From AG25 sp035604455 (lineage in GTDB: Bacteria; Gemmatimonadota; Gemmatimonadetes; Gemmatimonadales; GWC2-71-9): a DNA stretch of 64,000 bases. Both the position numbers and the translations under genes were made by a program. Positions within the stretch are counted from its first letter, which is position 1. The number at the start of each line of letters is the position of its first letter. The notes under the pieces were generated by a model. That model was not told the DNA's origin and ran no database searches. It was given only the letters and a program-made list of their open reading frames with translations. The DNA is taken from NCBI GenBank assembly GCA_035604455.1, contig DATNIM010000009.1, positions 77,649 through 141,648 of the forward strand, given 5' to 3'. Shown here in pieces: positions 19,067-25,817 of this stretch.

Positions 19067-19663
19067 ATGGGCCCCGACGCGATCTACCAGCTGCTCCGGA
19101 ACCTCACGTCGCCGGTGGTCGCCATCACGTCGCTCCGAGACCCGAAGCGCAACGGTCTCATTACGGACAGCGCCCTTCGGGCGTCGATCGTCCCCGCAGT
19201 GCCGCGCGTCGTGATCTTCATTCACAAGTTCAACTTGAGCCACGACCTGATCTTCGACACGGGGCGCTTCGTGCTCCACCTCTTACGCGAAGACCAGATG
19301 GACATCGTCCACCGGCTCGGGTTCGTGAGCGGCCGGACGCGCGACAAGCTGGCCGACATTCCTCATCGGCTAGGCGAGCTCGGAGCGCCGGTGCTCGAGG
19401 AGTGTTACGCGCACTTCGAGTGCGCCGTCGTCAACGCCATGGACGCCGGAAGCTCGACGTGTTTTCTCGGCGATGTCAGGGCGGTCGGGCACGGCGCGGG
19501 CACGAAGCCGCGGGGGCTCGTGATGACGGCTGCATATTTCCGGGCGAACATGCCGGTCGAGTGGCGAGCCGAGTATGAGGAACACTTGGGCGCGGCGCAG
19601 CGGCGAGCAGCCGAGCAGGCGCGCGACCTACGGCCCCTCACGTGGCGCGGCCTCAAGACCTGA
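19067..19663 (+). CDS. Flavin-reductase-like / FMN-binding split-barrel protein
   Basis: A 198-residue protein beginning MGPDAIYQLLRNLTSPVVAITS. It has the N-terminal strand pattern SPVVAITSLRDPKRNGLITDS and the HFECAVVNAMDAGSSTCFLGDV segment of the flavin-reductase-like fold (FMN-binding split barrel). In this family the flavin-contacting region is usually N-G-x-T/M-S-A; here NGLITDSALRAS is a variant. It could be an NAD(P)H:FMN oxidoreductase or a flavin-binding protein of unknown role. The substrate cannot be deduced. It starts 17 bp from divergent tilS and is followed 43 bp later by a small membrane protein gene on the same strand. Confidence 0.72.
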   Translation: MGPDAIYQLLRNLTSPVVAITSLRDPKRNGLITDSALRASIVPAVPRVVIFIHKFNLSHDLIFDTGRFVLHLLREDQMDIVHRLGFVSGRTRDKLADIPHRLGELGAPVLEECYAHFECAVVNAMDAGSSTCFLGDVRAVGHGAGTKPRGLVMTAAYFRANMPVEWRAEYEEHLGAAQRRAAEQARDLRPLTWRGLKT

Positions 19664-19706
19664 CGATGACCCACGCCCCGCGCTCGCCCGCGGCGAGAGG
19701 CGCCGC

Positions 19707-19904
19707 GTGACGAAACTGCTCGCCTTCCTCGTCGCCACCGGCGGTGGCTGGATCGGCTGGGCGCTCGGTGCCCGGGTAGGGATCATGACGGCTTTCATTC
19801 TCAGCATGGTGGGAACGAGCGTCGGGATCCTCGGCGGGCGGCCGCGCGGCCGTCCTCAGCTAGGCCGCCCGGAAGGCGGGCCAGCCTCAAAATCCCGAGG
19901 TTAG
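19707..19904 (+). CDS. Small glycine-rich membrane protein
   Basis: A 65-residue protein starting at GTG after GAGAGG. It has one or two hydrophobic segments (LLAFLVATGGGWIGWALG and VGIMTAFILSMVGTSVGIL) and a basic, polar tail. The Gly-rich helices resemble small inner-membrane proteins of unknown function common in Gemmatimonadota. Its TAG stop overlaps the TAA stop of the convergent msrA gene by two bases. No function is assigned. Confidence 0.6.
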   Translation: MTKLLAFLVATGGGWIGWALGARVGIMTAFILSMVGTSVGILGGRPRGRPQLGRPEGGPASKSRG

Positions 19905-20530
19905 TCTTGGTGCCAGGCCTCCCAATAGAGCGCCGGGAAGTCCCGCTTGAGATTCTTCACCTTCGGCGCGTCGTTGTAGACGATGTAGGGCGCGTTCGGG
20001 TGCCGCTGCATGTAGTGCTGGTGATACCCTTCGGCCGGGTAGAACGCTCCCAACGAGTCAACCTCCGTCACGATGGGCGCCCCGTACACCTTGCGGCTCG
20101 TGAGGTCTGCGATGAAGGCAGACGCCGCGCGATGCTGCACGCTGTCGCGGTAGAAGACGATCGAGCGGTATTGCGTCCCGACGTCCGGCCCCTGTCGGTT
20201 CAGCTCGGTCGGATCCAGGGCCACAGCGAAGAACACCTGGAGAAGTTGCTCGTAGGAAACCTGCGACGGGTCGTAGACCACGCGGACCGATTCCGCGTGC
20301 CCCGTCGTGCCGCTCGACACCCGCTCATAGGAGGGGTTCTGCACTGAACCACCCGCGTATCCCGGCGTCGCAGACGTCACGCCCTTCACGTGCTCGAACA
20401 CCCCTTCAATCCCCCAGAAGCACCCGCCGGCGAACGCCGCCGTATCGGCGGGGCTTTGGGCAAGGACGCGGCTCCCGAGACCGAGCGATGCTAGAGTGAC
20501 GAATCCGAAACCACGAAGTAGTGTATTCAT
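19901..20530 (-). CDS. msrA: Exported peptide-methionine (S)-S-oxide reductase MsrA
   Basis: A 209-residue protein. An N-terminal signal peptide (MNTLLRGFGFVTLASLGLG, cleavage near VLAQ) is followed by the MsrA domain with catalytic Cys37 in AGGCFWGIEG, plus GTTGHAESVRVVYDP and EGYHQHYMQRHP. It repairs oxidised methionine, here outside the cytoplasm. No second cysteine is present near the C terminus, so recycling must use a different resolving thiol or a direct reductant. The ATG follows GGAGAG. It is convergent with the small membrane protein gene and divergent from the lipoprotein gene at 20634. Confidence 0.92.
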   Translation of the reverse strand: MNTLLRGFGFVTLASLGLGSRVLAQSPADTAAFAGGCFWGIEGVFEHVKGVTSATPGYAGGSVQNPSYERVSSGTTGHAESVRVVYDPSQVSYEQLLQVFFAVALDPTELNRQGPDVGTQYRSIVFYRDSVQHRAASAFIADLTSRKVYGAPIVTEVDSLGAFYPAEGYHQHYMQRHPNAPYIVYNDAPKVKNLKRDFPALYWEAWHQD

Positions 20531-20633
20531 ATCTCTCCAAACACCCCGGGGGGCGGAGCGAGTTCCGCGGCTGTGCTCGCATGACAGCCGCCGCGCTCCG
20601 ACGGAACCGGGGGCAGCGTGGGTGTCATCGAGT

Positions 20634-21119
20634 ATGAAAAAGACTCTCATTCTTCTTCTCTCCCTGGGCGGCTGCTTGACGCCCGTACACCCTGACGTGG
20701 CGCTCGAGCCGGGCGTGTCGCTCAAAGGCTATCGCGTTTTTGTAGTCGAGCCGGTGGCCGATCGCACCGGCGCCCCGTTTGATTTGAACGTCACGGATTC
20801 CCTGCGCGCACAGCTCGGGGACCGGCTTCGGTCTCACGGGCTGACGGTGGTCGCGAAGATCCCCGAGGACACGACGAGCGGCGTGCTCGTCATCCGGAGC
20901 ACCCTCGAGGCGTTCCGGGGAATGTCGATTCAGATGGAGCTCCCGGGCCCGGGCGGATCGGACACGATGTGCCGGTTGCGGAGCGAGCTGCGGGACGCTC
21001 GAACGGGTCGGCATCTCGGTGAGATCATCGCCTCGGACATGGGGGGCCGTCGGCCGATGATCGTGCTCAACGAGTGCGCCCACGATACGGGGGACGAGAT
21101 CTACCGGCAGCAGCGGTGA
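20634..21119 (+). CDS. Small lipoprotein, DUF4410-like
   Basis: A 161-residue predicted lipoprotein. The start MKKTLILLLSLGGCLTP carries a lipobox (LGGC, Cys14). The mature part, GYRVFVVEPVADRTGAPFDLN, then VTDSLRAQLGDRLRSHGLTVV, resembles DUF4410-type periplasmic proteins that resemble the start of LptE/LpoB-like folds. A D-x-R-T-G-x-x-L-G-E-I segment follows. It sits 103 bp from divergent msrA. Function is unknown; the lipoprotein call is firm and the family assignment tentative. Confidence 0.68.
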   Translation: MKKTLILLLSLGGCLTPVHPDVALEPGVSLKGYRVFVVEPVADRTGAPFDLNVTDSLRAQLGDRLRSHGLTVVAKIPEDTTSGVLVIRSTLEAFRGMSIQMELPGPGGSDTMCRLRSELRDARTGRHLGEIIASDMGGRRPMIVLNECAHDTGDEIYRQQR

Positions 21120-21129
21120 GTCTCCGCGG

Positions 21130-21360
21130 CTACGGCGCCCGGCCCTGGTATTTGTCGGCGGCCTTCTCGATCGCGCGAACGAGGCGCGTCGCGAGCCATA
21201 GGACGTAAATCACCACAACCAGGCAGACCAGGCCGCCCACCACGCCCCGCCCGTGGTGGCGTCGGTGCATGGCCCAGTTGGGGGCGGGCGTGCTAGCGGT
21301 GTCGACGCCGCCCGCGATGACGGCGGGCATGACGGCGTTCAGCGATCCTTTAGTAGGCAT
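21130..21360 (-). CDS. Small single-pass membrane protein
   Basis: A 76-residue predicted protein with one transmembrane helix (GVVGGLVCLVVVIYVLWLAT, about residues 40-60) after a polar, His-rich N terminus and before a short basic tail. The ATG is preceded by GAGAGGAGCTGAGG. No family is recognised. It is 25 bp downstream of the lipoprotein gene at 21757 on the same strand and may be co-transcribed with it. Confidence 0.5.
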   Translation of the reverse strand: MPTKGSLNAVMPAVIAGGVDTASTPAPNWAMHRRHHGRGVVGGLVCLVVVIYVLWLATRLVRAIEKAADKYQGRAP

Positions 21361-21385
21361 GCGCCTCAGCTCCTCTCGCCCGGGT

Positions 21386-21757
21386 CTAGTGCCGACCGCA
21401 CGCGGCCGCGACTCGCGTGGTGTCTGACGGAATGTAGATCGCGATCGCGCGCCCGCTGTTCAAGCTCGTGCTCTCGCTCGAAAGGTTCCCGAGCAACAGG
21501 ATCACCCCGTTCGCGCCGAGCTTGGCGGCGGTGTTGCGTTGAGATTGAAAAATCGCGTCTTCATCCGGGAACAGGAAAGATCCCCGCGAGCTCAGGGTCG
21601 CGATCCGTGTGTACTGCTTGTGTATCTGCGTGGAGTCCGGGTACACCGCCACGCCGGCCGGGCAAATGGGCGGGAGTGGCGTCGAATCAAACGAGCGGAC
21701 GACGTGCGTCGATGCGCAACTGGCAGCGGCGAGGGCTATCAAGAACGTCCAGCGCAT
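21386..21757 (-). CDS. Small lipoprotein of unknown function
   Basis: A 123-residue predicted lipoprotein. The ATG at 21757 has AGGAGG 6 bp upstream; a TTG one codon earlier is less likely. The signal MRWTFLIALAAASCAS holds a lipobox with Cys14. The mature domain (PPICPAGVAVYPDS, then YTRIATLSSRGSFLF, LGANGVILLL) matches a widespread family of small outer-membrane-type lipoproteins in which a strand-helix-strand unit ends in GANA/GANG. No function is known. Confidence 0.62.
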   Translation of the reverse strand: MRWTFLIALAAASCASTHVVRSFDSTPLPPICPAGVAVYPDSTQIHKQYTRIATLSSRGSFLFPDEDAIFQSQRNTAAKLGANGVILLLGNLSSESTSLNSGRAIAIYIPSDTTRVAAACGRH

Positions 21758-21878
21758 CAAATGCCTCCTGAGGAAGGCTGGCGAACAACGTACGCGCCGT
21801 CGCCAACGAGGGAAGGGTCGGCACGGTCGCCTCGGCCGAGGGGCAAACGCACCCGACGGCGTCTGTAGTGTTCTCCAA

Positions 21879-21950
21879 TAGCGGGGGTGGGATTTGAACC
21901 CACGACCAACGGCTTATGAGTCCGCTGCTCTACCACTGAGCTACCCCGCC
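21879..21950 (-). tRNA. tRNA-Met (anticodon CAT)
   Basis: A 72-nt cloverleaf. Acceptor GGCGGGG pairs with CCCCGCT (G1-U72 wobble). The D arm is GCTC-AGTGGTA-GAGC, the anticodon loop CTCATAA has anticodon CAT, and the T arm is GTGGG-TTCAAAT-CCCAC. The discriminator is A and CCA is not encoded. G1-U72 and the D arm fit elongator tRNA-Met better than the initiator; CAT could also mark tRNA-Ile2, the TilS substrate. The anticodon stem has an unusual A31-G39 apposition. Confidence 0.93.
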
Positions 21951-22278
21951 CTGCGGCGACGCCCTCGCGCGCCCACCGAGTGACTCTAATGTACCGCGTG
22001 AGGACGACCGGGAGCGAGCTGCCCGGCGTCGCTCCACTCAGCTCGGCCGGGCCGGGCGTTCGCTGTCCAAGGTGCTCATCGCGGGTGTCGTAAAGGGTGC
22101 CCGCTACGGGCATCGCGGCGACGATTCCGTCGCGATGCTCTCGCGCTCGGCCCGTACGTGCCCGACCTCCCCATCCATCCGAGGCCGAGCGTCGAGACGA
22201 GGGGACCCGACGCGCCGAGGCGTGGCGTCTGCAAGCGTTCTCTCTCCGGACTGCGGCGCGGGGTGCCCCGCGGCTAGC
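21951..22278. other. Non-coding stretch between tRNA-Met and grdA
   Basis: A 328-bp region with no supported gene. It holds two strong inverted repeats (annotated separately at 22098-22138), probably the 3' end of the grd operon. I looked for a selenocysteine tRNA here (90-100 nt, TCA anticodon, long variable arm) on both strands and found none. Confidence 0.6.
22098..22138 (-). terminator. Overlapping inverted repeats downstream of grdA, possible terminator
   Basis: Two alternative hairpins share bases. TGCCCG/CGGGCA (22098-22103 with 22107-22112, loop of 3) is followed on the minus strand by CCCTTTACG. GCATCGCG/CGCGATGC (22110-22117 with 22131-22138) encloses an inner ACG/CGT pair. They lie 140-180 bp past the grdA stop. 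There is no long U tract, so this could be a weak intrinsic terminator or an mRNA-stabilising 3' structure. Confidence 0.35.
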
Positions 22279-22749
22279 CTACGCCGACGCGCCGCGCGCG
22301 CGCATGGCAGCCACGGCGGCGGTGAGCCCGCCGGGGTCCAGCACGTCGCACATCACGCCGATTTGCTCGTCCCAAACCGTGGCCGGGATTTGCTCCCGGA
22401 TCGCCGGTTCGAGTATGTGAAAGACGGCGAGCCCTAACTGGGCTCCGGCCAATGGACCTGCGTATGACGGATCACCGAGCACGACCGTTTCCGCCGCGAT
22501 CTCGGCACTCTCCGGATCAGGCGCGCCAAGCAGAACGAGGAGCTTGCCCGCGCCGTGCTGGGCCGCCAGGCTACGAATTGCCTCCTGGCTCTGCACGTCC
22601 ATGGCTCCCGACGCCGTTCAGACGAAGCACTCCGTGGCGATGAACGCGACCGAGGCGCCGGCCGCCGTCGCACACGCGGCGATGGCGGGGCCTGAAATGC
22701 CGTCTCGTTCGCCGAGTGCGATGATCAGCCTGTCGGCTAGCTTGGCCAC
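22279..22749 (-). CDS. grdA: GrdA-like selenoprotein A of a glycine/betaine reductase complex (UGA = Sec44)
   Basis: A 156-residue protein read through one in-frame UGA (22620-22618), which is codon 44. The sequence MAKLADRLIIALGERDGISG and IATECFV, then UGA, then TASGAMDVQSQEAI, aligns with clostridial GrdA, whose Cys41-Phe-Val-Sec44 motif (C-x-x-U) is reproduced exactly. The remainder (VLLGAPDPESAEIAAETVV, AGPLAG, YDEQIG-like WDEQIGVM) also fits. In known systems GrdA carries a carboxymethyl group from component B to component C as a selenoether and is re-reduced by thioredoxin. The GTG start overlaps the trxA stop (TAGTG). A gene caller would wrongly split it at the UGA. Confidence 0.93.
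22580..22605 (-). promoter_or_regulatory. Candidate SECIS stem-loop in grdA
   Basis: Downstream of the grdA UGA, GCC (22605-22603) can pair with GGC (22582-22580) and UGG (22601-22599) with CCA (22588-22586), leaving a 10-nt apical loop that begins 20 nt after the UGA. That spacing fits the bacterial SECIS range of about 16-37 nt. The upper stem has only 3 bp, so support is weak. Confidence 0.3.
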
Positions 22750-23096
22750 TAGCGTACCTCCCCTTGGGCGAGTGTGTCGAGCGACGCGTCCAGCCACTCT
22801 GTGAGACGCGCCGCCGTGAGATCCGGAGCCGCGAGGCGACCGATCTCGCGACCGTCCTGAAACAACAGGAACGCGGGCAACCCCATAACGCGCAGCTCCA
22901 TGCACAACCGCCGCGCCTTCGAGCTGTCCAGCTTCACCGCGCGGACGTCCGACCGCGCGGCGGCGAGCCGTTCCACATCGGGCATCAACGCGAGGCACGG
23001 CCCGCACTGCGGTCCCCAAACGTCCACCAGGACCACGCCCTCGGCCACGAGCTCCCGAAAGTTCTCCTTCGTCGCTTCCGCCAACCCTGCTGTCAC
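22749..23096 (-). CDS. trxA: Thioredoxin of the grd operon
   Basis: A 115-residue thioredoxin with the active site WGPQCGPC near residues 28-35, then MGLPAFLLFQDGREIGRL containing the cis-proline (LPAF). The start is the GTG with GAGGAGGG 5 bp upstream; an alternative GTG 6 bp earlier overlaps the grdC stop. Thioredoxin is the electron donor of glycine reductase in clostridia, where trxA also lies in the grd operon. The WGPQCGPC form is non-standard (WCGPC is usual), as is typical of specialised thioredoxins. No thioredoxin reductase gene is nearby. Confidence 0.92.
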   Translation of the reverse strand: MTAGLAEATKENFRELVAEGVVLVDVWGPQCGPCLALMPDVERLAAARSDVRAVKLDSSKARRLCMELRVMGLPAFLLFQDGREIGRLAAPDLTAARLTEWLDASLDTLAQGEVR

Positions 23097-23098
23097 GA

Positions 23099-24514
23099 TC
23101 ACCCTCCTCGTGCATTCCGCTCGAGCAACAGGGACATGCCGTCCGACAGTTGACACATGCGGCCCAGAAACAGACTCCCCTTGGCGATCAGCATGACCCG
23201 CTCGGCGCCGCCGCTCGTCAGGCGTCGCAGGGCATGCGGAAGATAGCAGAGGGCGGACGCGAGATGCCCCTGGGTCGGGGCGAAACCGGGCATGCCACGA
23301 CCCCGCACGAACTGGTCGAGCTCGTCGCGCGCGATGTCCCCCCGGCGCACGGCGAGTGCGGCAAGCGTGCGGTAATTGCGATCCGGCACGTCGCCCGCCC
23401 CTGCGGTTTCCGTGATCTCCGGATTGTGCAGCTCGGTCGCGTAGTCGTCCACGGCGGTCAGGGGCAGACCGAGGCCTTCGAGCGGTTCCACGGCCAGGGC
23501 GGTCATGATCTGGGGGTTCGACCCGCCCGCGGCGACCCGGTGTCGACCAACCGCGTCCAGCCGGATCCGCGGAGCGACCCCGTTGTCGGCTTCGACGAGC
23601 GCGGCCGCACCGCCGATGACGTCCTCGAGCACCGGCAGGCTGCGGGCGAGGTGGCCTTGGAACTTCATCCCGAGCTTGGGCAGCGATCCCCCGGCCACGA
23701 CCGCCACGCGCCGGAACACGCCCGCCGTCACGAGACTGGCCGCTATGACGAGGGCAGGCACCGGGGCCGCGCAAAAGTCCTTCACATCGGCCCCGGACGC
23801 TTGCGTGAGTCCGGCCGCTTGGGCGACCGCCTTGGCAAGGTTCCCGCCGCCGCGTTGGTAGCGGTCGCCGATCGCTTCCTCCCCGCAGCCGAGCACGTAG
23901 TCGATGGATGCCGGGTCGATCTGGTGCCGCTCAAGAAGGGTGAGCAACGCGAGCGTGGCCGTGGCCTTCCCGGCCAGGTTTTCAAGCAGCACACCCGCGG
24001 CGAGCGAGTCGTCCTGATCGTGGGCGCGCTGGATCGCACCCACGGCACGGCCGCCGGCCGACAGCTCCAGGGCGCCCGGACCGCTGTGCACAGCCGTCGC
24101 TTTCGCGAGACGGTCGAGCTGGAGCCGCGACGCGAGGGGATGAGCGCTGAGAGCGCCCGCCGCCTCGTCCGCGCACTCGCGGGTGAGCGAGAGGAGCCCG
24201 AACTCGTCGACGGTCGTGAGCAGCCCGAGAAACTCCACCTCGGGCATGAGCTCGCCGTCGGGTCCGAAGCGCGACCCGCCGTTCTCGGTGCCCGTCCAGG
24301 GCCGCGGCGGGAGCTCGCGCGGATGGATCGCGCCGAGATAGGCCTGGTGGGGCGCATACCCCACGGCCTCCGCGAACCCGCGCAGGGCGCTTGAGAACGC
24401 CCGGTCGACAGCGGGGTCCTTGGGGAGCTCGCGCGCGGGCTTCGAGCCATGGCGCGCGAGCCCCGGCGTGTGGGCGAGCACTTGGCTCGCCGCCGACACG
24501 ACCACGCCCCTCAC
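23099..24514 (-). CDS. grdC: GrdC-like component C beta subunit
   Basis: About 471 residues, similar throughout to clostridial GrdC (about 510): ASQVLAHTPGLARHGSKPARE, GYAPHQAYLGAIHP, GKATATLALLTL, YVLGCGEEAIGDRYQRGGGN, VKDFCAAPVPALVIAASLV, GMPGFAPTQGHLAS and IAKGSLFLGRMCQLSDG. It has a thiolase/FabH-like fold. In the known pathway GrdC with GrdD takes the carboxymethyl-selenoether from GrdA to form an acetyl thioester and then acetyl phosphate. The start could be GTG 24514, 24505 or 24499; the last has AGGGG 7 bp upstream. GrdD is absent here, so how the reaction finishes is unclear. Confidence 0.92.
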   Translation of the reverse strand: MRGVVVSAASQVLAHTPGLARHGSKPARELPKDPAVDRAFSSALRGFAEAVGYAPHQAYLGAIHPRELPPRPWTGTENGGSRFGPDGELMPEVEFLGLLTTVDEFGLLSLTRECADEAAGALSAHPLASRLQLDRLAKATAVHSGPGALELSAGGRAVGAIQRAHDQDDSLAAGVLLENLAGKATATLALLTLLERHQIDPASIDYVLGCGEEAIGDRYQRGGGNLAKAVAQAAGLTQASGADVKDFCAAPVPALVIAASLVTAGVFRRVAVVAGGSLPKLGMKFQGHLARSLPVLEDVIGGAAALVEADNGVAPRIRLDAVGRHRVAAGGSNPQIMTALAVEPLEGLGLPLTAVDDYATELHNPEITETAGAGDVPDRNYRTLAALAVRRGDIARDELDQFVRGRGMPGFAPTQGHLASALCYLPHALRRLTSGGAERVMLIAKGSLFLGRMCQLSDGMSLLLERNARGG

Positions 24515-24515
24515 G

Positions 24516-25817
24516 TCAGGGTGCGGTTGGGCCGGCGAACACGGTCGGCCCCGTGACGGGTGTGGTAACCGCGCGCAGGGCGCGCTCCAAGAGTTCGCGT
24601 CGCCAGGCGCGCTCCTCCGCGGGCGGGAGCGCCGGGTCGCCGCTCGGATAGGGGATCCCGCGCGTGGGCACAATGCGCGGCGCGCCCACGCGTTCCGCCA
24701 CCGAGACGAGGTTGCAGAGAAGCGCGGTCGGGATCCCCGCTCGCTCCAGTTCCTTGGCCAGCGTTGACCCGCAACGCGTTCCGGTTCCTCACGTGGCTGT
24801 GAGGATCGCGGCCTGGATCCCCGCGCGCCGGAGCTCCGCGGCCCATTCGACGCCGAACCGACGCGCCGTCGGCACGGTGGTGCCGTTGCCGGTCGTGGCG
24901 AAGTACTCCGTGTGGAGCGCGCCGATCGCCCCTTCGCGCTCGAGGTCGCGGGCGACGTCGAGCGGCAACAGGCGGTGCGGGTCTTCGTTGGCCCAGGTTG
25001 TCGAGAACCCGCCGTGCACCGAGGCGTACTGCCCGCTCGGCGCCGCGGACTTTCCGGCGATCGAGTACCTGAGCCAGCGCGTGGCCCGCGCGGATTCCAG
25101 CCGGTCGGGATTTCCCACCGGTACAAGCCCGCCTTCGGTGAGGAGCGCGACCGTCGCATGTCCGAGGTCTTCGACCGGCGGTGCCGGGGTCACGCTGTCG
25201 AACCGAGGGAGCGGCACCTCGGCGGCGGCCGGGCGTCCCTCTAGTCGCGCTAGGAGAAGGTCCACCGCGCGGGCGGCGGCCACCCGGTCGCTCCGCACAT
25301 TTTTCCGCGCCACCTTCCCGATCCGCCCGTCGGCCGCCGTGAGAAGCTCGCCCGCGAGCCGTCGCCTCGCCGCCCCAGCCAGGCGCTCGAGGGCCTGGCC
25401 CATGTCCCGGACGGAGGCGCCGCTCGCGATGACCGCGCCCGCGGGCGCGTCTTCGAGGCCTGGGTTGTCGGGGTGCATGGCCGCGATCGCCGGGATCCCG
25501 GCGGCGGTCGCCGCCGCGACAACTCGCGCGCAAGCGACACCGTAGCGGCCGCTGCCGAACGCGGGCCCGGCGAGCAAGAGGTCTGGCCGTTCGGCCGCAA
25601 CCAGGGCGAGGACCGCCGCGATCGCCTCGGGGTTCGCCGCCGCGCGATCGTCACCGCAATAGACCGTGGCGACGATCTCGTGTCCCGAGCCTAGGAGCTC
25701 CTGGAGCTTGCGCCCGGGGCCGACGGCGCCGCGCTTCACGCCGGGCTCGACGTTCGCTGCGTCCTCGCCACCGAGCCCGGCGAAGAACTGGTTCAGGTAA
25801 AAGACGACCCGGCTCAC
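24516..25817 (-). CDS. grdB: GrdB/GrdF/GrdH-like selenoprotein B (UGA = Sec343)
   Basis: A 433-residue protein read through one in-frame UGA at 24791-24789. The front part (SRVVFYLNQFFAGLGGEDAA, KRGAVGPGRKL, VYCGDDRAAANP, GPAFGSGRYGVAC) and the junction AAILTAT-UGA-GTGTRCGSTLAKELERAG match clostridial GrdB in content, length (436) and Sec position (about 350). The clostridial U-x-x-C (UGTC) is changed to U-G-T-G, though the later Cys in TRCG remains. The C terminus (RIVPTRGIPYPSGDPALPP) is canonical. The GTG start, after GAGGAGGT, overlaps the grdE stop (GTGA). It is the substrate-specific subunit; the substrate cannot be told from sequence. Confidence 0.93.
24761..24777 (-). promoter_or_regulatory. 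Candidate SECIS hairpin in grdB
   Basis: A perfect 6-bp stem, GCGUUG (24777-24772) with CAACGC (24766-24761), closes a 5-nt loop CGGGU. The loop begins 18 nt after the UGA (17 nt between). A G at loop position 2 and this spacing fit the bacterial SECIS pattern that binds SelB. It also lies within coding sequence, as bacterial SECIS elements must. Confidence 0.6.

Noticed and set aside
21951..22278. Possible selenocysteine tRNA gene next to grdA
   Set aside because: No TCA anticodon in a tRNA-like context, no long variable arm and no T-arm consensus on either strand.
22595..22614. Hairpin GCGTC/GACGT just after the grdA UGA as the SECIS
   Set aside because: Its loop begins only 9 nt after the UGA, too close for a bacterial SECIS; the 22580-22605 structure fits spacing better.
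23099..25159. A 686-codon version of grdC starting inside grdB
   Set aside because: The first 215 codons are out of frame with grdB and have no GrdC similarity; family length and similarity begin near 24514.
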